Assembly: GCA_947177395.1 (NCBI GenBank)
Contig: CAMWUI010000035.1
Location: 1-32,487, forward strand
DNA length: 32,487 nucleotides
Reading direction: 5' to 3'
Origin: an uncultured Paraprevotella sp.
Lineage (GTDB): Bacteria; Bacteroidota; Bacteroidia; Bacteroidales; Bacteroidaceae
Shown piece by piece: positions 1 through 9,209 of this stretch (the stretch's first letter is position 1; every line of letters starts with the position of its first letter). The notes beneath the pieces are model-generated. The model was not told where the DNA came from. It saw nothing but the letters and a program-made list of their open reading frames with translations, and did not search any database. The translations under genes were made by a program, and so were the position numbers.

Positions 1-414
<414 letters not shown>

Positions 415-418
<4 letters not shown>

Positions 419-1629
419 AACAAATATTCAGTAATCTTTGGAAATACATAAAGGCCATATGGAGAAGTAAGTACAAATGGATTGTTTTACTTTTCTTTTT
501 ATGGTCATATCGTGTAGGCTATATGCCAAACAGTGAAGATGGATTTGCCCGTGCATTGCAAATTGGTTGTTTGGTCGGCATGACTTTTTTATTTAATAAA
601 TATAAATCCGGCATATTCGATTTTACACTAAATAAAACGAATCTGCCAATCAAATCAATTTATATCCTCTACATTTATGCTATCCTCAGCGCAATCTGGT
701 CTATCATGCCGATGTTTTCGGCATATCTGGCGTTTCAAAATATCGTTCTCTTATGCGGCTTGACATGGCTATATACAAGAAGCCAGACTTTCATAGGAAC
801 AGAGCGCATATTCTTATATTTTACCTTGATGATTATATTATTTGATGCCGTATGTAGACGAATCTTCATTGAATACGGTGCCATTTTTACTCATCACCTG
901 ACCAATGGTTCTACATCGGCGATGTTAACTTCTTATTGTGCAGCAGAACTGTGGGGCATGCAAGAAAAAGATTCTTCAAGAAAGAATCTGCTTAGAGGGA
1001 TGCTGATTATTGCTCTTGTTTTTCTAATAACCTCAACAAGCAGTGGAGCGAATGCGTCGGCCGTCTTCGGCATAGCTGTCGCAGCATTCCTGTCCGGCAA
1101 AACATTCTTATATATTATTTTATTTTCCGGAGCCATATTCTTGCTCTTGTTTAAAGAATACATAGATTCACTCATGTTAATGATTATGCCTGGAAAAAAT
1201 AAAGAAGCGATAGAAACGGCAACGGGCCGAACAGATCTTTGGGATATTATGCTGGATTTAGCCTCCCAAAAGCCTTGGTTTGGCTGGGGATATGCCTGCA
1301 TTGAACGTGCAGCGACCATAACAGGAGAAATAGAATCCCCGGATGCTCATAACAATTATCTGGGATTTTACGGTAGTCTAGGCTATGTGGGCAGCGCCAT
1401 TGCCTATATTAGTTTTTTCATTACATTATTTAATTCCTGGAAACGTAGACTGAAACCCGGTTATAAAGGAATTATTGCGGCTTTCTGTTGTGCCTTATTA
1501 AATGGATACTCGTATGGATTTCTTACAGGAAAGGCGTGTAATATTACTGTTGCTTTCTTCTCTCTGATTGTTCTGACTTATTGCTACTCCCGCACTAACA
1601 TTTATCATGAAAGTTCAACTAAGCGCTAA
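415..1629 (+). CDS. O-antigen polymerase/ligase-like membrane protein (Wzy/WaaL type)
   Basis: A 404-residue protein with about ten hydrophobic segments. The start chosen is ATG 415, which overlaps the preceding stop (ATGA); an in-frame ATG at 304 lies deep in the previous gene and would add non-hydrophobic residues. A soluble loop at about residues 255-320 carries TGRTDLW (about 268) and HNNYL (312-316), the pattern of the Wzy_C/O-antigen-ligase superfamily (PF04932). Such proteins join lipid-linked repeat units into a chain, or transfer chains, on the periplasmic side of the inner membrane. Given the capsule-type setting, the repeat-unit polymerase is the likely role. The 3' end overlaps the next gene by 23 nt. 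Polymerase versus ligase cannot be settled from sequence alone. Confidence 0.75.
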
Positions 1630-2596
1630 AATAAAAGCATTGTCTTTGATAGCGGCCATAATGGTTGTATATCGCCACTCATTGAATTATCTTGCATTCT
1701 TCGGTTCTTGGAAAGGCACAGGGATAAATGGGTTCGTACAAGACGGTTGTATGGTATTGACTCAGGTTGCAGTCCCATATTTCTTCCTTGTATCAGGCTT
1801 TTTCTTTTTTAAAAGGGACTATTATAATAGCCAAGAATACAAAAGAATGCTCATAAAAAAAAGTAAGACATTGCTCATTCCATTCTTAATCTGGAATATT
1901 GTTGGACTTTCATGCCTCATTATGACAGGCCAATACACACAGGCACTTTCTATTAGTGATTTTTTTTCCGGATTTATTAGTAGCCGTTACTATGGTCCTT
2001 TATGGTATGTCCGCGATTTGATATCGCTGATGGTGATAGCTCCACTTTACCAATGGATTTACAGATGGAATAAAGGGGTAATCTATGTAGTTGTATCCGT
2101 TGCATTATATTATTACTGGATTCCAATAGACTGCGGATGGATTTCAAGTGAGGGGATTTTCTTTTTCTTTCTTGCCGGAATACTACAGAAACATCCGGAT
2201 TTTCTTTATAAACGTGTGCCGGGCAAAATAGTATGGCTAATGTTTGCTGTTTGGATGGTGTTATGTTTTACGACACCATTTTTCCAGTACCTGCATAAAT
2301 TATGTACCATCTTAGGAATTGTCACGTTTTGGACAATAGCAGACCATATCCCGTTCTTCCACAACAAGAGGATGATGGAACTTACCCAATATTCATTCCT
2401 AATTTATGTATTACATTTTTATCCTATAAAAGTCATGAAAGTAATATTGGGCAAATATTTCTTCGGATATGAATGGATTTCATTAGTGGCTTATTTGATA
2501 TTGCCGATTATTACATGTGTTATTGTTGTGATAATTGGATGTATTATGAAACGGTATATGCCTAAATTGTATAACTTGTCGACAGGGAATCGATGA
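1607..2596 (+). CDS. Acyltransferase-3 family membrane protein
   Basis: A 329-residue protein with about ten hydrophobic segments. The N-terminus has the acyltransferase-3 (PF01757) hallmark: a basic residue in the first helix followed by VVYRHS with its conserved His (about residues 21-26). The later stretch YSFLIYVLHFYP matches the family's C-terminal helix. These proteins move acetyl or other acyl groups across the inner membrane on to sugars. It starts 23 nt inside the polymerase gene and overlaps the next start by 4 nt (ATGA at 2593-2596), so it is in the same operon. It is one of three related proteins in the first 3.6 kb, and probably decorates the repeat unit. The acyl group and target sugar are unknown. 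Confidence 0.8.
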   Translation: MKVQLSAKIKALSLIAAIMVVYRHSLNYLAFFGSWKGTGINGFVQDGCMVLTQVAVPYFFLVSGFFFFKRDYYNSQEYKRMLIKKSKTLLIPFLIWNIVGLSCLIMTGQYTQALSISDFFSGFISSRYYGPLWYVRDLISLMVIAPLYQWIYRWNKGVIYVVVSVALYYYWIPIDCGWISSEGIFFFFLAGILQKHPDFLYKRVPGKIVWLMFAVWMVLCFTTPFFQYLHKLCTILGIVTFWTIADHIPFFHNKRMMELTQYSFLIYVLHFYPIKVMKVILGKYFFGYEWISLVAYLILPIITCVIVVIIGCIMKRYMPKLYNLSTGNR

Positions 2597-3567
2597 CACA
2601 AGAACATAATGATATATATCTGAATCGGAAGTATTCTGATACTATCAAGGGCATTTTGATTATTCTAATAGTAATAGGGCATAACCATATCCTTTGTCCG
2701 AACACAGAAGCCGGAGGCATCATGGAATATCTGTATATGTTTCACGTTGCCGGATTTTTCATTTTGCCGTTTTTTTATAATACACGGACAAGTATAACCT
2801 GGGATGGTATTTCCCAGATAATCATACGTTGTTGGGTTCCTTATTTTTGGATATGCTTTCTATGCTTTATAGTTTTGTGCATCATGAGGCATCAATTTGA
2901 TTTTAACCGAGAACATATATATGCCTTTTTTCAAGGGACGCAAAGTCCGATACGGAAATATTTTGGATTTGTATTCCCCTGGTTTTTACCCACTTATTGT
3001 AGTTTCTCCATCATGTTATCATTTGCTCGGAAATACAGATGGTTGTATGGCCTATTCTTCATATTGGGTATGTGTACGTTATTTATGACATGGGAACAGT
3101 TTTACATTTTCAAAAACAGCGTACCTTTGGGAATCGGGTTGGCATTAAGCTATTTCGGTGTAGGTGTAATTGCTTTCGAACTTAACAAATGTTCTGTTTG
3201 GGCAAAATATATCGGAGCTATATTGTTCATAGTACTTTCTGTATGCTGGTGGATGAACATACCTACAGAAATATTATGGAAATTACTACCATCCATATTT
3301 TTTCTAACATTACTCTGTATTGTTCCTTATATAGATTATAAATGGTTACAGCTATTAGGTAGGTTTTCTTTGGGGATTTATCTATTCCATGTATTTTTTG
3401 TAAATGCAACTTATATACTTCTCCCTCATACGGTATTATGGGGATGGATTGGTTTTGTGATAAGCCTGATTATTCCATTGTTAATGACAATTGGAATATA
3501 TAGAGTGACATATTTACGTAAATTGTTATTTCCACGGTCGTGGACTGAATTTATACATATAAAATAA
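2593..3567 (+). CDS. Acyltransferase-3 family membrane protein
   Basis: A 324-residue membrane protein beginning with DTIKGILIILIVIGHNH, the Lys...His signature of acyltransferase-3 proteins (about residues 15-32). About ten hydrophobic helices follow, and FSLGIYLFHVFF near residue 260 is the family's late conserved helix. The start overlaps the upstream stop (ATGA). It differs from the gene before it throughout, so it is not a recent duplicate. It likely O-acylates a residue of the surface polysaccharide. WecH- or fucose-4-O-acetylase-like subtypes are possible but cannot be separated here. Confidence 0.8.
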   Translation: MTQEHNDIYLNRKYSDTIKGILIILIVIGHNHILCPNTEAGGIMEYLYMFHVAGFFILPFFYNTRTSITWDGISQIIIRCWVPYFWICFLCFIVLCIMRHQFDFNREHIYAFFQGTQSPIRKYFGFVFPWFLPTYCSFSIMLSFARKYRWLYGLFFILGMCTLFMTWEQFYIFKNSVPLGIGLALSYFGVGVIAFELNKCSVWAKYIGAILFIVLSVCWWMNIPTEILWKLLPSIFFLTLLCIVPYIDYKWLQLLGRFSLGIYLFHVFFVNATYILLPHTVLWGWIGFVISLIIPLLMTIGIYRVTYLRKLLFPRSWTEFIHIK

Positions 3568-3592
3568 GGTTAATTATATATCATCATTAAAA

Positions 3593-4765
3593 ATGAAAGT
3601 GTTGTATTGTAATCCTTTATTTTTGGATTACCGGCTTCCTTTTTATAAAAAATTGAACGAATTGTTCAATGGGGATTTTCATGTCATGTATTCTGTTTGC
3701 AGATATAAAGGTCGTTATGATCATCTGTTAAAACAAATATCAGTAGTAATGGGTAGCAATGCACATCCTTTTAATGGAGAAAGGCTATTTAATACCCATG
3801 AGATGTCATTTAAGTATAATATTGAAAAAGGAAAAAAGATACCTCTTACATGGGGATTGTTGGCAGCAATGCGAAAAGTAAACCCTGATGTATTGGTTAC
3901 AGAAGGTTTTTTTCAATGGACACCTTTGGTGGTGCTTTATTCTATACTGTTTAGGAAACCAATATTCATTGGATATGAACGTACTCCGTGGACGGAACGG
4001 AATAATGGAAAATTGAAAACTTGGCATCGTAAGCTGACGGACAAATTCATAACGGGATATTTGGTGAATGGAAGTGAGACAAAAAAATACTTAATGTCTA
4101 TTGGTGTGAAGGAAAATAAAATCCATATTGGGGGCATGAGTGCTGATGGTGAGGGACTCAGAACAGATATTATGAAATTCAAAAGTTCAAACCAATATCA
4201 AGCATATCATAAGAAATACCATAATGGAAATGGATTAATGTATCTTTTTTCCGGGCAGATTGTAGAAAGAAAAGGTGTAAAATACTTGCTTTCCGCTTGG
4301 ATGGAACATATAAATTCGTATCCCAATGATATGCTTATAGTTGTTGGCGGAGGAGATCAGTATAATGAATTGAAAAATAAGTACTCAGAAGAACCAAGTA
4401 TCATGATGGAGGGGCGTGTGAACTATTTGGATATTCATAAATATTATGCTGTGGCTGATGCCTTTATACTTCCGACTATTGAAGACAATTGGAGTTTGGT
4501 GATACCGGAGGCTATGTCTTGCGGTCTTCCTGTGTCTACTTCCATATACAATGGTTGCCATCCGGAATTGGTAAAGAAAGATGTGAACGGTATTACATTT
4601 GATTCGTTCAAGCAAGAAAGTATTCTTGAAGCCCTTGATTATTTTCATCATGTGGATTTAAAGGCTTTTAGCCGGAATTCTATCGAATTGGAAAAAGAGT
4701 ACAATACGGAGAACAGTGCAAGGCGTGAGTATGAAGGTATCATGAAAGGTTTGTTGCGGAAATGA
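3593..4765 (+). CDS. Glycosyltransferase family 4 (GT-B fold)
   Basis: A 390-residue cytoplasmic enzyme. The N-terminal half has NPLFLDYRLPFYKKL, usual for capsule GT4 enzymes. The C-terminal nucleotide-sugar domain starts near LFSGQIVERKGVKYL (about residue 217) and continues through DAFILPTIEDNW and LVIPEAMSCGLPV (about 285-310). The classic E-x7-E is D-x7-E here (DNWSLVIPE) with a Glu just before it, a variation common in capsule enzymes. A 25-nt gap separates it from the acyltransferase gene, the largest spacing in this gene run, and its end overlaps the next start as ATGA. It should add one sugar of the repeat unit; donor and acceptor are unknown. Confidence 0.85.
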   Translation: MKVLYCNPLFLDYRLPFYKKLNELFNGDFHVMYSVCRYKGRYDHLLKQISVVMGSNAHPFNGERLFNTHEMSFKYNIEKGKKIPLTWGLLAAMRKVNPDVLVTEGFFQWTPLVVLYSILFRKPIFIGYERTPWTERNNGKLKTWHRKLTDKFITGYLVNGSETKKYLMSIGVKENKIHIGGMSADGEGLRTDIMKFKSSNQYQAYHKKYHNGNGLMYLFSGQIVERKGVKYLLSAWMEHINSYPNDMLIVVGGGDQYNELKNKYSEEPSIMMEGRVNYLDIHKYYAVADAFILPTIEDNWSLVIPEAMSCGLPVSTSIYNGCHPELVKKDVNGITFDSFKQESILEALDYFHHVDLKAFSRNSIELEKEYNTENSARREYEGIMKGLLRK

Positions 4766-5688
4766 AAATGGAATTCAGAATGCCCCTTGTTACATGGGCA
4801 GCATGGCGAAAGGATGAGGCGGCAAGGGCAAAAAGTTCTTCAGGAGGAATGGCTGCCGCTATATCGGAGGCATGGATAAGGAAGGGCGGTATCGTATATG
4901 GTGCGGTCTTTATGAGACCGTTCGACTTTCAGCATATCCGTTGCACGACTAAGGAAGAACTGGTACGGCTTAGAGGATCTAAATATGTACAAAGTTCGAT
5001 AGCCGGCATATACAAACAGATTGAGGCGGATTTGAAGAATGGGCTTGAGATATTGTTTATAGGCACTTCGTGCCAAATTGCCACGATAAGGAATCGCTTT
5101 AAAGAATATGATTCATGGCTATACACCGTGGATGTTATTTGTCACGGTACACCAAAGGTGGAAACATTAAAGGCATCGATTCCTAAAAGTGTCTTACAAA
5201 TGGATTATGACAATGTGGAGTTCAGAGAAAACTGTGATTATAAGATTGCTTTCAAGAAAGCGGGTGAAACAATTTGGAGCAGTCCTTTAACACATAACCT
5301 TTATATGAAAGGGTTCTTCAAGGCTTTATTCAATCGTGAGTGTTGCTATAAGTGTATGTTTGCCAAACCAGAACGCATTAGTGATATGACATTAGGGGAC
5401 TTTTGGGGATTGGATATGGCCCGTGTCAACACTACAATGGATAAGGGTATATCATTGGTCTTGGTTAATTCAAATAAAGGAAGAAAGCTATTGGAAATGG
5501 TAAAAGACGATATAGAAATGATAGCACGTCCTTTGGAGGAGGCGATTGTTGGAAATGCCCCATTACGTCACCCTATGCCCCGGACGTGGAGATATCATAT
5601 CTATAAGAAATTATATCCAAAAGTAGGCTTTCGTTTGGCTGCTATTGCTGCTATGCCCGATATTATACTGAAAAATCTGTTTAAATGA
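4762..5688 (+). CDS. Coenzyme F420 hydrogenase/dehydrogenase beta-subunit family protein, short form
   Basis: A 308-residue protein with the features of the FrhB-like family found in polysaccharide loci: AKSSSGGM (23-30), RLRGSKYVQSS (69-79), GTSCQIA (101-107), VICHGTP (125-131), the cysteine cluster CCYKCMFAKP (194-203) and DMTLGDFWGLD (208-218). The two N-terminal 4Fe-4S ferredoxin motifs (CxxCxxC...) that usually precede the domain are absent; the first residues already correspond to the start of the FrhB core. ATGA overlaps at both ends support the start and rule out a missed N-terminus. In such loci the protein travels with pyruvyl transferases, as here, and may carry out a redox step on a sugar. 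That role is not established. Confidence 0.8.
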   Translation: MKMEFRMPLVTWAAWRKDEAARAKSSSGGMAAAISEAWIRKGGIVYGAVFMRPFDFQHIRCTTKEELVRLRGSKYVQSSIAGIYKQIEADLKNGLEILFIGTSCQIATIRNRFKEYDSWLYTVDVICHGTPKVETLKASIPKSVLQMDYDNVEFRENCDYKIAFKKAGETIWSSPLTHNLYMKGFFKALFNRECCYKCMFAKPERISDMTLGDFWGLDMARVNTTMDKGISLVLVNSNKGRKLLEMVKDDIEMIARPLEEAIVGNAPLRHPMPRTWRYHIYKKLYPKVGFRLAAIAAMPDIILKNLFK

Positions 5689-6812
5689 AAATAAAGACCA
5701 TTACCACTTGGGCTGATTATAATTATGGTGCCTCTTTGCAGGCATACGCCTTATTGACGTACCTACAAAGGCAAGGGCATGATGTGGAGCTGATAAAATT
5801 CCTGCCACATTACCAGACCCGCATGTATAACTATATGTGGGTGAATCCTGAATCCAAAGCATCCCGTTATTGGATTACACGCTGGATATATAGGATTGCC
5901 AAATTTACACAACGATTAACAACTCTCAAGCGAAAAAAAATATTTGACGAGTTTAACTTTAAAACGCTCAATACGACAACTGCGACCTATCGTTCCTATG
6001 AAGAACTTTGTGCGAATCCTCCGGAGGCTAATTTGTATATCGTTGGCAGTGACCAAGTATGGAATGTGCTTTATGACGCCGGACGTGACCCTGCATTCTA
6101 TCTGGAATTCGTGAAGAGCGGCCGGAAAGTGTCCTACGCTGCAAGTTTTTCTTATCTGAATGTGGATAAAACGAACAGGGAGCGCATTGCGTCATCGCTA
6201 AGTAAATTCGACGGAGTGGCTGTCAGGGAGTATCAAGGCAGAGACTTACTTCAGGATATGGGTATTAAAAGTACATGGGTACTTGACCCTGTTTTCCTGC
6301 TTCCGCTGTCTGAATGGAACAGATTGGCCGCGGCAACAAATGATGCCGTGTATGCTTCATCGGAGAAATATGTGCTGGTATATGACTTTGAAAGAAATGA
6401 TCATTTGAAATCTTTCGCGCAAGAATATGCCCGCAGGCATAATTTGAAAATTTATGCCATAACAGACAAATATCCCTTAAAATACGCTCATAAAAATTTC
6501 AAAAAGGCAGGACCGAAAGAATTTGTAAGAATGATCTCCGGATGTGAGGCTTTCATCAGCAACAGTTTCCACGGAACTGCTTTTTCCATCATGTACCACA
6601 AACCTGTATTTGTGTTCAGCCGCAAACGGCACAAAGTGAATTCTCGTATGGAAAGCCTGCTTACGCTGTTTGAATTGAAAGATTGCATTGTGGACGATAA
6701 TACAGACCACAACCGGCTCTTGAACAGATATTTTGATTGGGAAAGAACAGAAAATATCCGGAGGGAGCAACTGGAAGTGTCCATCGGATTCCTAAAGAAA
6801 ACAGGAGTGTAA
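5685..6812 (+). CDS. Polysaccharide pyruvyl transferase family protein
   Basis: A 375-residue cytoplasmic enzyme of PF04230 (CsaB/WcaK-like), which transfers pyruvate from phosphoenolpyruvate to a sugar as a ketal, giving the polymer an acidic group. Visible motifs are ADYNYGASLQAYALL (10-24), YIVGSDQVWN (about 118-127), SYAASF (about 150) and the C-terminal SNSFHGTAFSIM (about 292-303), where His belongs to the conserved substrate site. The start overlaps the F420-beta-like gene's stop (ATGA), so the two are probably co-translated. It is the last of the tightly coupled genes; a 147-nt gap follows. The acceptor sugar is unknown. Confidence 0.88.
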   Translation: MKIKTITTWADYNYGASLQAYALLTYLQRQGHDVELIKFLPHYQTRMYNYMWVNPESKASRYWITRWIYRIAKFTQRLTTLKRKKIFDEFNFKTLNTTTATYRSYEELCANPPEANLYIVGSDQVWNVLYDAGRDPAFYLEFVKSGRKVSYAASFSYLNVDKTNRERIASSLSKFDGVAVREYQGRDLLQDMGIKSTWVLDPVFLLPLSEWNRLAAATNDAVYASSEKYVLVYDFERNDHLKSFAQEYARRHNLKIYAITDKYPLKYAHKNFKKAGPKEFVRMISGCEAFISNSFHGTAFSIMYHKPVFVFSRKRHKVNSRMESLLTLFELKDCIVDDNTDHNRLLNRYFDWERTENIRREQLEVSIGFLKKTGV

Positions 6813-6959
6813 AGGGAGCTGGATATACAAGAGTTGAAAGTGCTTCTGTAAATTGAACGCTTCTTCTCGTTTGAGGCTTTTACTTCTCGCACTGAAGTTT
6901 TTTCTGCAACTAAACACATTTTCGTTCTATAACCATACTTATATATTAACAGAATATCA
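6813..6959. other. Intergenic gap in polysaccharide locus, no recognised element
   Basis: This 147-nt AT-rich stretch separates the pyruvyl transferase from the GT2 gene and is the first sizeable gap in an otherwise overlapping gene run. No full TAnnTTTG box, strong hairpin or intact open frame was found. It may be a scar from gene exchange, but nothing in it proves that. Confidence 0.4.
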
Positions 6960-7916
6960 ATGGATCTATCAATTATTATTCCTGTCTATAATGCGGCTGC
7001 ATTGATAGACAGGTGTCTCGACTCCATTTTCGGCCAGACCACGCAATATTCATACGAAGTAATCTGTGTGGACGATGGAAGTACGGACCGTTCCGTGGAA
7101 CTCATCGAGGCAAGGAAAGAAGCGAACATACGGCTCTACCGGCAGTTGAATGCCGGACCGGCCATGGCACGCAACAAGGCACTGGCCGAAGCCAAAGGTA
7201 AATATGTGTGCTATATAGATGCGGATGATTATTGGGAGGATACGTTCTTTGAAAAAACAATCGTTTTTTTAGAAACACATCCGGAGTGTATCGCAGTTTC
7301 AGTGGGGCAACGACATCTGACTGTATCAGGCAATCACATCGCCCCTGCTTGCATAAACAAATACAATACATCAATCGTACTGGAAGATTTCTTTTCTTTC
7401 TGGGCTGAATGGATGCATGTATGCACCGGCAGTATCATGATACGTACCGAATATGCAAAAAAAGCCGGAGGACAACGGACTGAGCTCCGTATCACTGAGG
7501 ATTTGGAATATTGGGCTTTGCTGGCTACATACGGCAAGTTCGGAATGCTCCCGGAAGTACTTTTTACCAGTGATGGAACGGATTTAATAAAAGGCGACGG
7601 ATGGCTGAAAAAGATGAAAATCAGATGGCGCAATGCTCCAAGCATTGCCGACTGGGAGAAACGAATCATCGCTGCTAAACCGGAATTATGCGATAATGAA
7701 GGTTACAAAAATGCCCGAGGGCGCATCTCCCGCAACCTCACTTACTGCCAGTTGCTTTCGGGCAGAACAACCCTGAGCCGACAGGAAGCGTTGAAGTATG
7801 GGAAGTATTTCACAAAAGATCCTATCGGGCGACTGATGAATCTGGCAAAATATACGCCCGTCACTTGGTGGATGCTGGCAAAATTCCTGCGGTACAGGGA
7901 ATATCACCGAAAATGA
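6960..7916 (+). CDS. Glycosyltransferase family 2 (GT-A fold)
   Basis: A 318-residue protein opening with DLSIIIPVYNAAALIDRCL (2-20), the standard GT2 N-terminus, followed by VDDGSTDRS (37-45) and the metal-binding YIDADDYW (85-92). A later TEDLEYW (about 179-185) is the usual acceptor-side ED motif. It acts in the cytoplasm, adding a sugar from a nucleotide donor to the lipid-linked repeat unit. It is preceded by a 147-nt gap and followed by a convergent ATPase gene whose hairpin could also end this transcript. The donor is unknown. There is no clear C-terminal membrane helix, so it is not a dolichol-phosphate type enzyme. Confidence 0.88.
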   Translation: MDLSIIIPVYNAAALIDRCLDSIFGQTTQYSYEVICVDDGSTDRSVELIEARKEANIRLYRQLNAGPAMARNKALAEAKGKYVCYIDADDYWEDTFFEKTIVFLETHPECIAVSVGQRHLTVSGNHIAPACINKYNTSIVLEDFFSFWAEWMHVCTGSIMIRTEYAKKAGGQRTELRITEDLEYWALLATYGKFGMLPEVLFTSDGTDLIKGDGWLKKMKIRWRNAPSIADWEKRIIAAKPELCDNEGYKNARGRISRNLTYCQLLSGRTTLSRQEALKYGKYFTKDPIGRLMNLAKYTPVTWWMLAKFLRYREYHRK

Positions 7917-7940
7917 ATAGGGACAAGAATAAATATGAGT

Positions 7941-7977
7941 ACTATGAACGGATGTTTATAGCCCATCCGTCCATAGT
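7941..7977. terminator. Hairpin overlapping the ATPase stop codon, probable bidirectional terminator
   Basis: ACTATGAACGGATG (7941-7954) pairs with CATCCGTCCATAGT (7964-7977), 13 of 14 positions, with a 9-nt loop. The loop contains the TAA of the minus-strand ATPase gene. It lies between the convergent GT2 and ATPase genes, so it can serve both strands. No long T tract follows, which is common in Bacteroidales. Confidence 0.6.
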
Positions 7978-9092
7978 AATTTGAAGAAGTCAAGGACATA
8001 AATGCATTCGATGTTTCCGATACGCCTGCTGAATGGATCCATGCTTACAATGATTGTACGGCTTTCCTGATAATCTTCAGCAAAGGCTTTCAGACCTTTT
8101 AGATGGCGAGGTAAGACCTCTTCCACTGATTTTATTTCAATTGCCACACGTGCATCGCCGATGACAGCATCCACCTCAAGCCCGGTATATGTACGCCAAT
8201 AACTTAATTGCTCATTGCTTTCAGAATAAGCTAACCAAGCTTTCAATTCCTGAATAACAAGATGTTCAAAGGCATGTCCATATTCTACAGTCCCGCGGAT
8301 GAGTTCCTTGCGATGCAACAAATGGTTGACAATGCCCACGTCGAAATAGTAGAAGCGTGGAGCTTGTACCAAACGGCGTTTCAAGACTTTTGCGAATGCA
8401 GGTATCCGATAGCCAATCAATGTGTCTTCAAGTATATCGAAATAGCTGATAACGGTATTTGAACTTATTCCACAATCTTGGGCTATGTTGTTGTAATTAA
8501 CGATTTCACCATCTGTAAGAGCAGCCACTTCCAGAAACCGTTGGAAGGCTGAAAGGTTGCGCACCAATGCCTCTTCCTTTATTTCTTCTTTTAGATATAC
8601 ATCTATATAAGCTGATAATTTGCGGGATGGATTTTTAGCAAGGTAATGCGGAGGAAGCATCCCGTATAAAATGGCATGATTAAGGTTGAAATCAGGTATT
8701 TCCGCACTGACAAAAGGATAAAGGTATAGAGGATAAGCCCTGCCACCGAGAGTATTGTAACCTTTGCGTTTTAGTTTGCGGGCACTTGAACCGCATAATA
8801 TGAAAAGCAACCTTTTTTCAGATATAAGACGGTGTATCTCATTAAGTAACTCCGGTACTTCTTGTATCTCGTCTATAATGACAAGTGTGTCGCGGAGCTT
8901 GTCGCATAATGTCTCATAAAGAAGCGATGGACGACGCTTGAAACGTGCCTTTACCGATGTGTCCAGCAGGTCGATATATATGCTATTGGGAAATTGTGTC
9001 CTCAATATAGTACTTTTCCCGGTCTGGCGGGCTCCAAACAAGAATATACTATCTTCTATTATATCATTTATCTTGCAAATACGTTTGAACAT
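7956..9092 (-). CDS. AAA ATPase with C-terminal DUF4143 (PD-(D/E)xK-like) domain
   Basis: A 378-residue protein. It has Walker A GARQTGKST (20-28), Walker B LVIIDEIQ (70-77), a GSSARKLKRKG sensor region (about 100), a winged-helix-like middle (about 195-225, DCGISSNTVISYFDIL) and a C-terminal DUF4143 domain. That domain carries EHLVIQEL and EVDAVIGD...AIEIK (D308, E319, K321), resembling a restriction-endonuclease-type active site. The family is abundant in Bacteroidales and its role is unknown. It lies antisense to, and interrupts, the polysaccharide gene run. Upstream, AGGTGA about 6 nt before the ATG is a plausible ribosome site, and two 31-bp direct repeats lie at 9114-9176. It is probably an independent cargo gene rather than a sugar-pathway enzyme. 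Confidence 0.88.
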   Translation of the reverse strand: MFKRICKINDIIEDSIFLFGARQTGKSTILRTQFPNSIYIDLLDTSVKARFKRRPSLLYETLCDKLRDTLVIIDEIQEVPELLNEIHRLISEKRLLFILCGSSARKLKRKGYNTLGGRAYPLYLYPFVSAEIPDFNLNHAILYGMLPPHYLAKNPSRKLSAYIDVYLKEEIKEEALVRNLSAFQRFLEVAALTDGEIVNYNNIAQDCGISSNTVISYFDILEDTLIGYRIPAFAKVLKRRLVQAPRFYYFDVGIVNHLLHRKELIRGTVEYGHAFEHLVIQELKAWLAYSESNEQLSYWRTYTGLEVDAVIGDARVAIEIKSVEEVLPRHLKGLKAFAEDYQESRTIIVSMDPFSRRIGNIECIYVLDFFKLLWTDGL

Positions 9093-9113
9093 AATCTTAT
9101 CACCTATTTATTA

Positions 9114-9144
9114 TACTTCAGATTTTCATTGAAAATATGCAGTA
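9114..9144 (-). repeat. 31-bp direct repeat, copy 1 (ATPase-proximal), possible operator
   Basis: This copy matches 9146-9176 at 28 of 31 positions. Its centre on the minus strand, ATTTTCAATGAAAAT, is nearly a perfect dyad. It sits 21 nt upstream of the ATPase start. The position suggests a regulator site controlling the ATPase gene, possibly autoregulation; that is inference. Confidence 0.7.
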
Positions 9145-9145
9145 C

Positions 9146-9176
9146 TACTTCAGATTTTTAACGAAAATATGCAGTA
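9146..9176 (-). repeat. 31-bp direct repeat, copy 2 (ATPase-distal), possible operator
   Basis: The second copy starts 32 bp after the first, close to three helical turns. The three differences from copy 1 all fall in the centre of the dyad (minus strand ATTTTCGTTAAAAAT), while the outer TACTTCAG and ATATGCAGTA ends are identical. It is also only 33 nt from the plus-strand glycosyltransferase start, so a bound protein could affect both directions. Confidence 0.7.
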
Positions 9177-9209
9177 AAGGTACCAAAAATATCTGAATAG
9201 CAATACAAA

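Noticed and set aside
6813..6959. Promoter or small gene between the pyruvyl transferase and GT2 genes
   Set aside because: No TAnnTTTG match and no open frame with family resemblance; minus-strand frames crossing it are shadows of the pyruvyl transferase gene.
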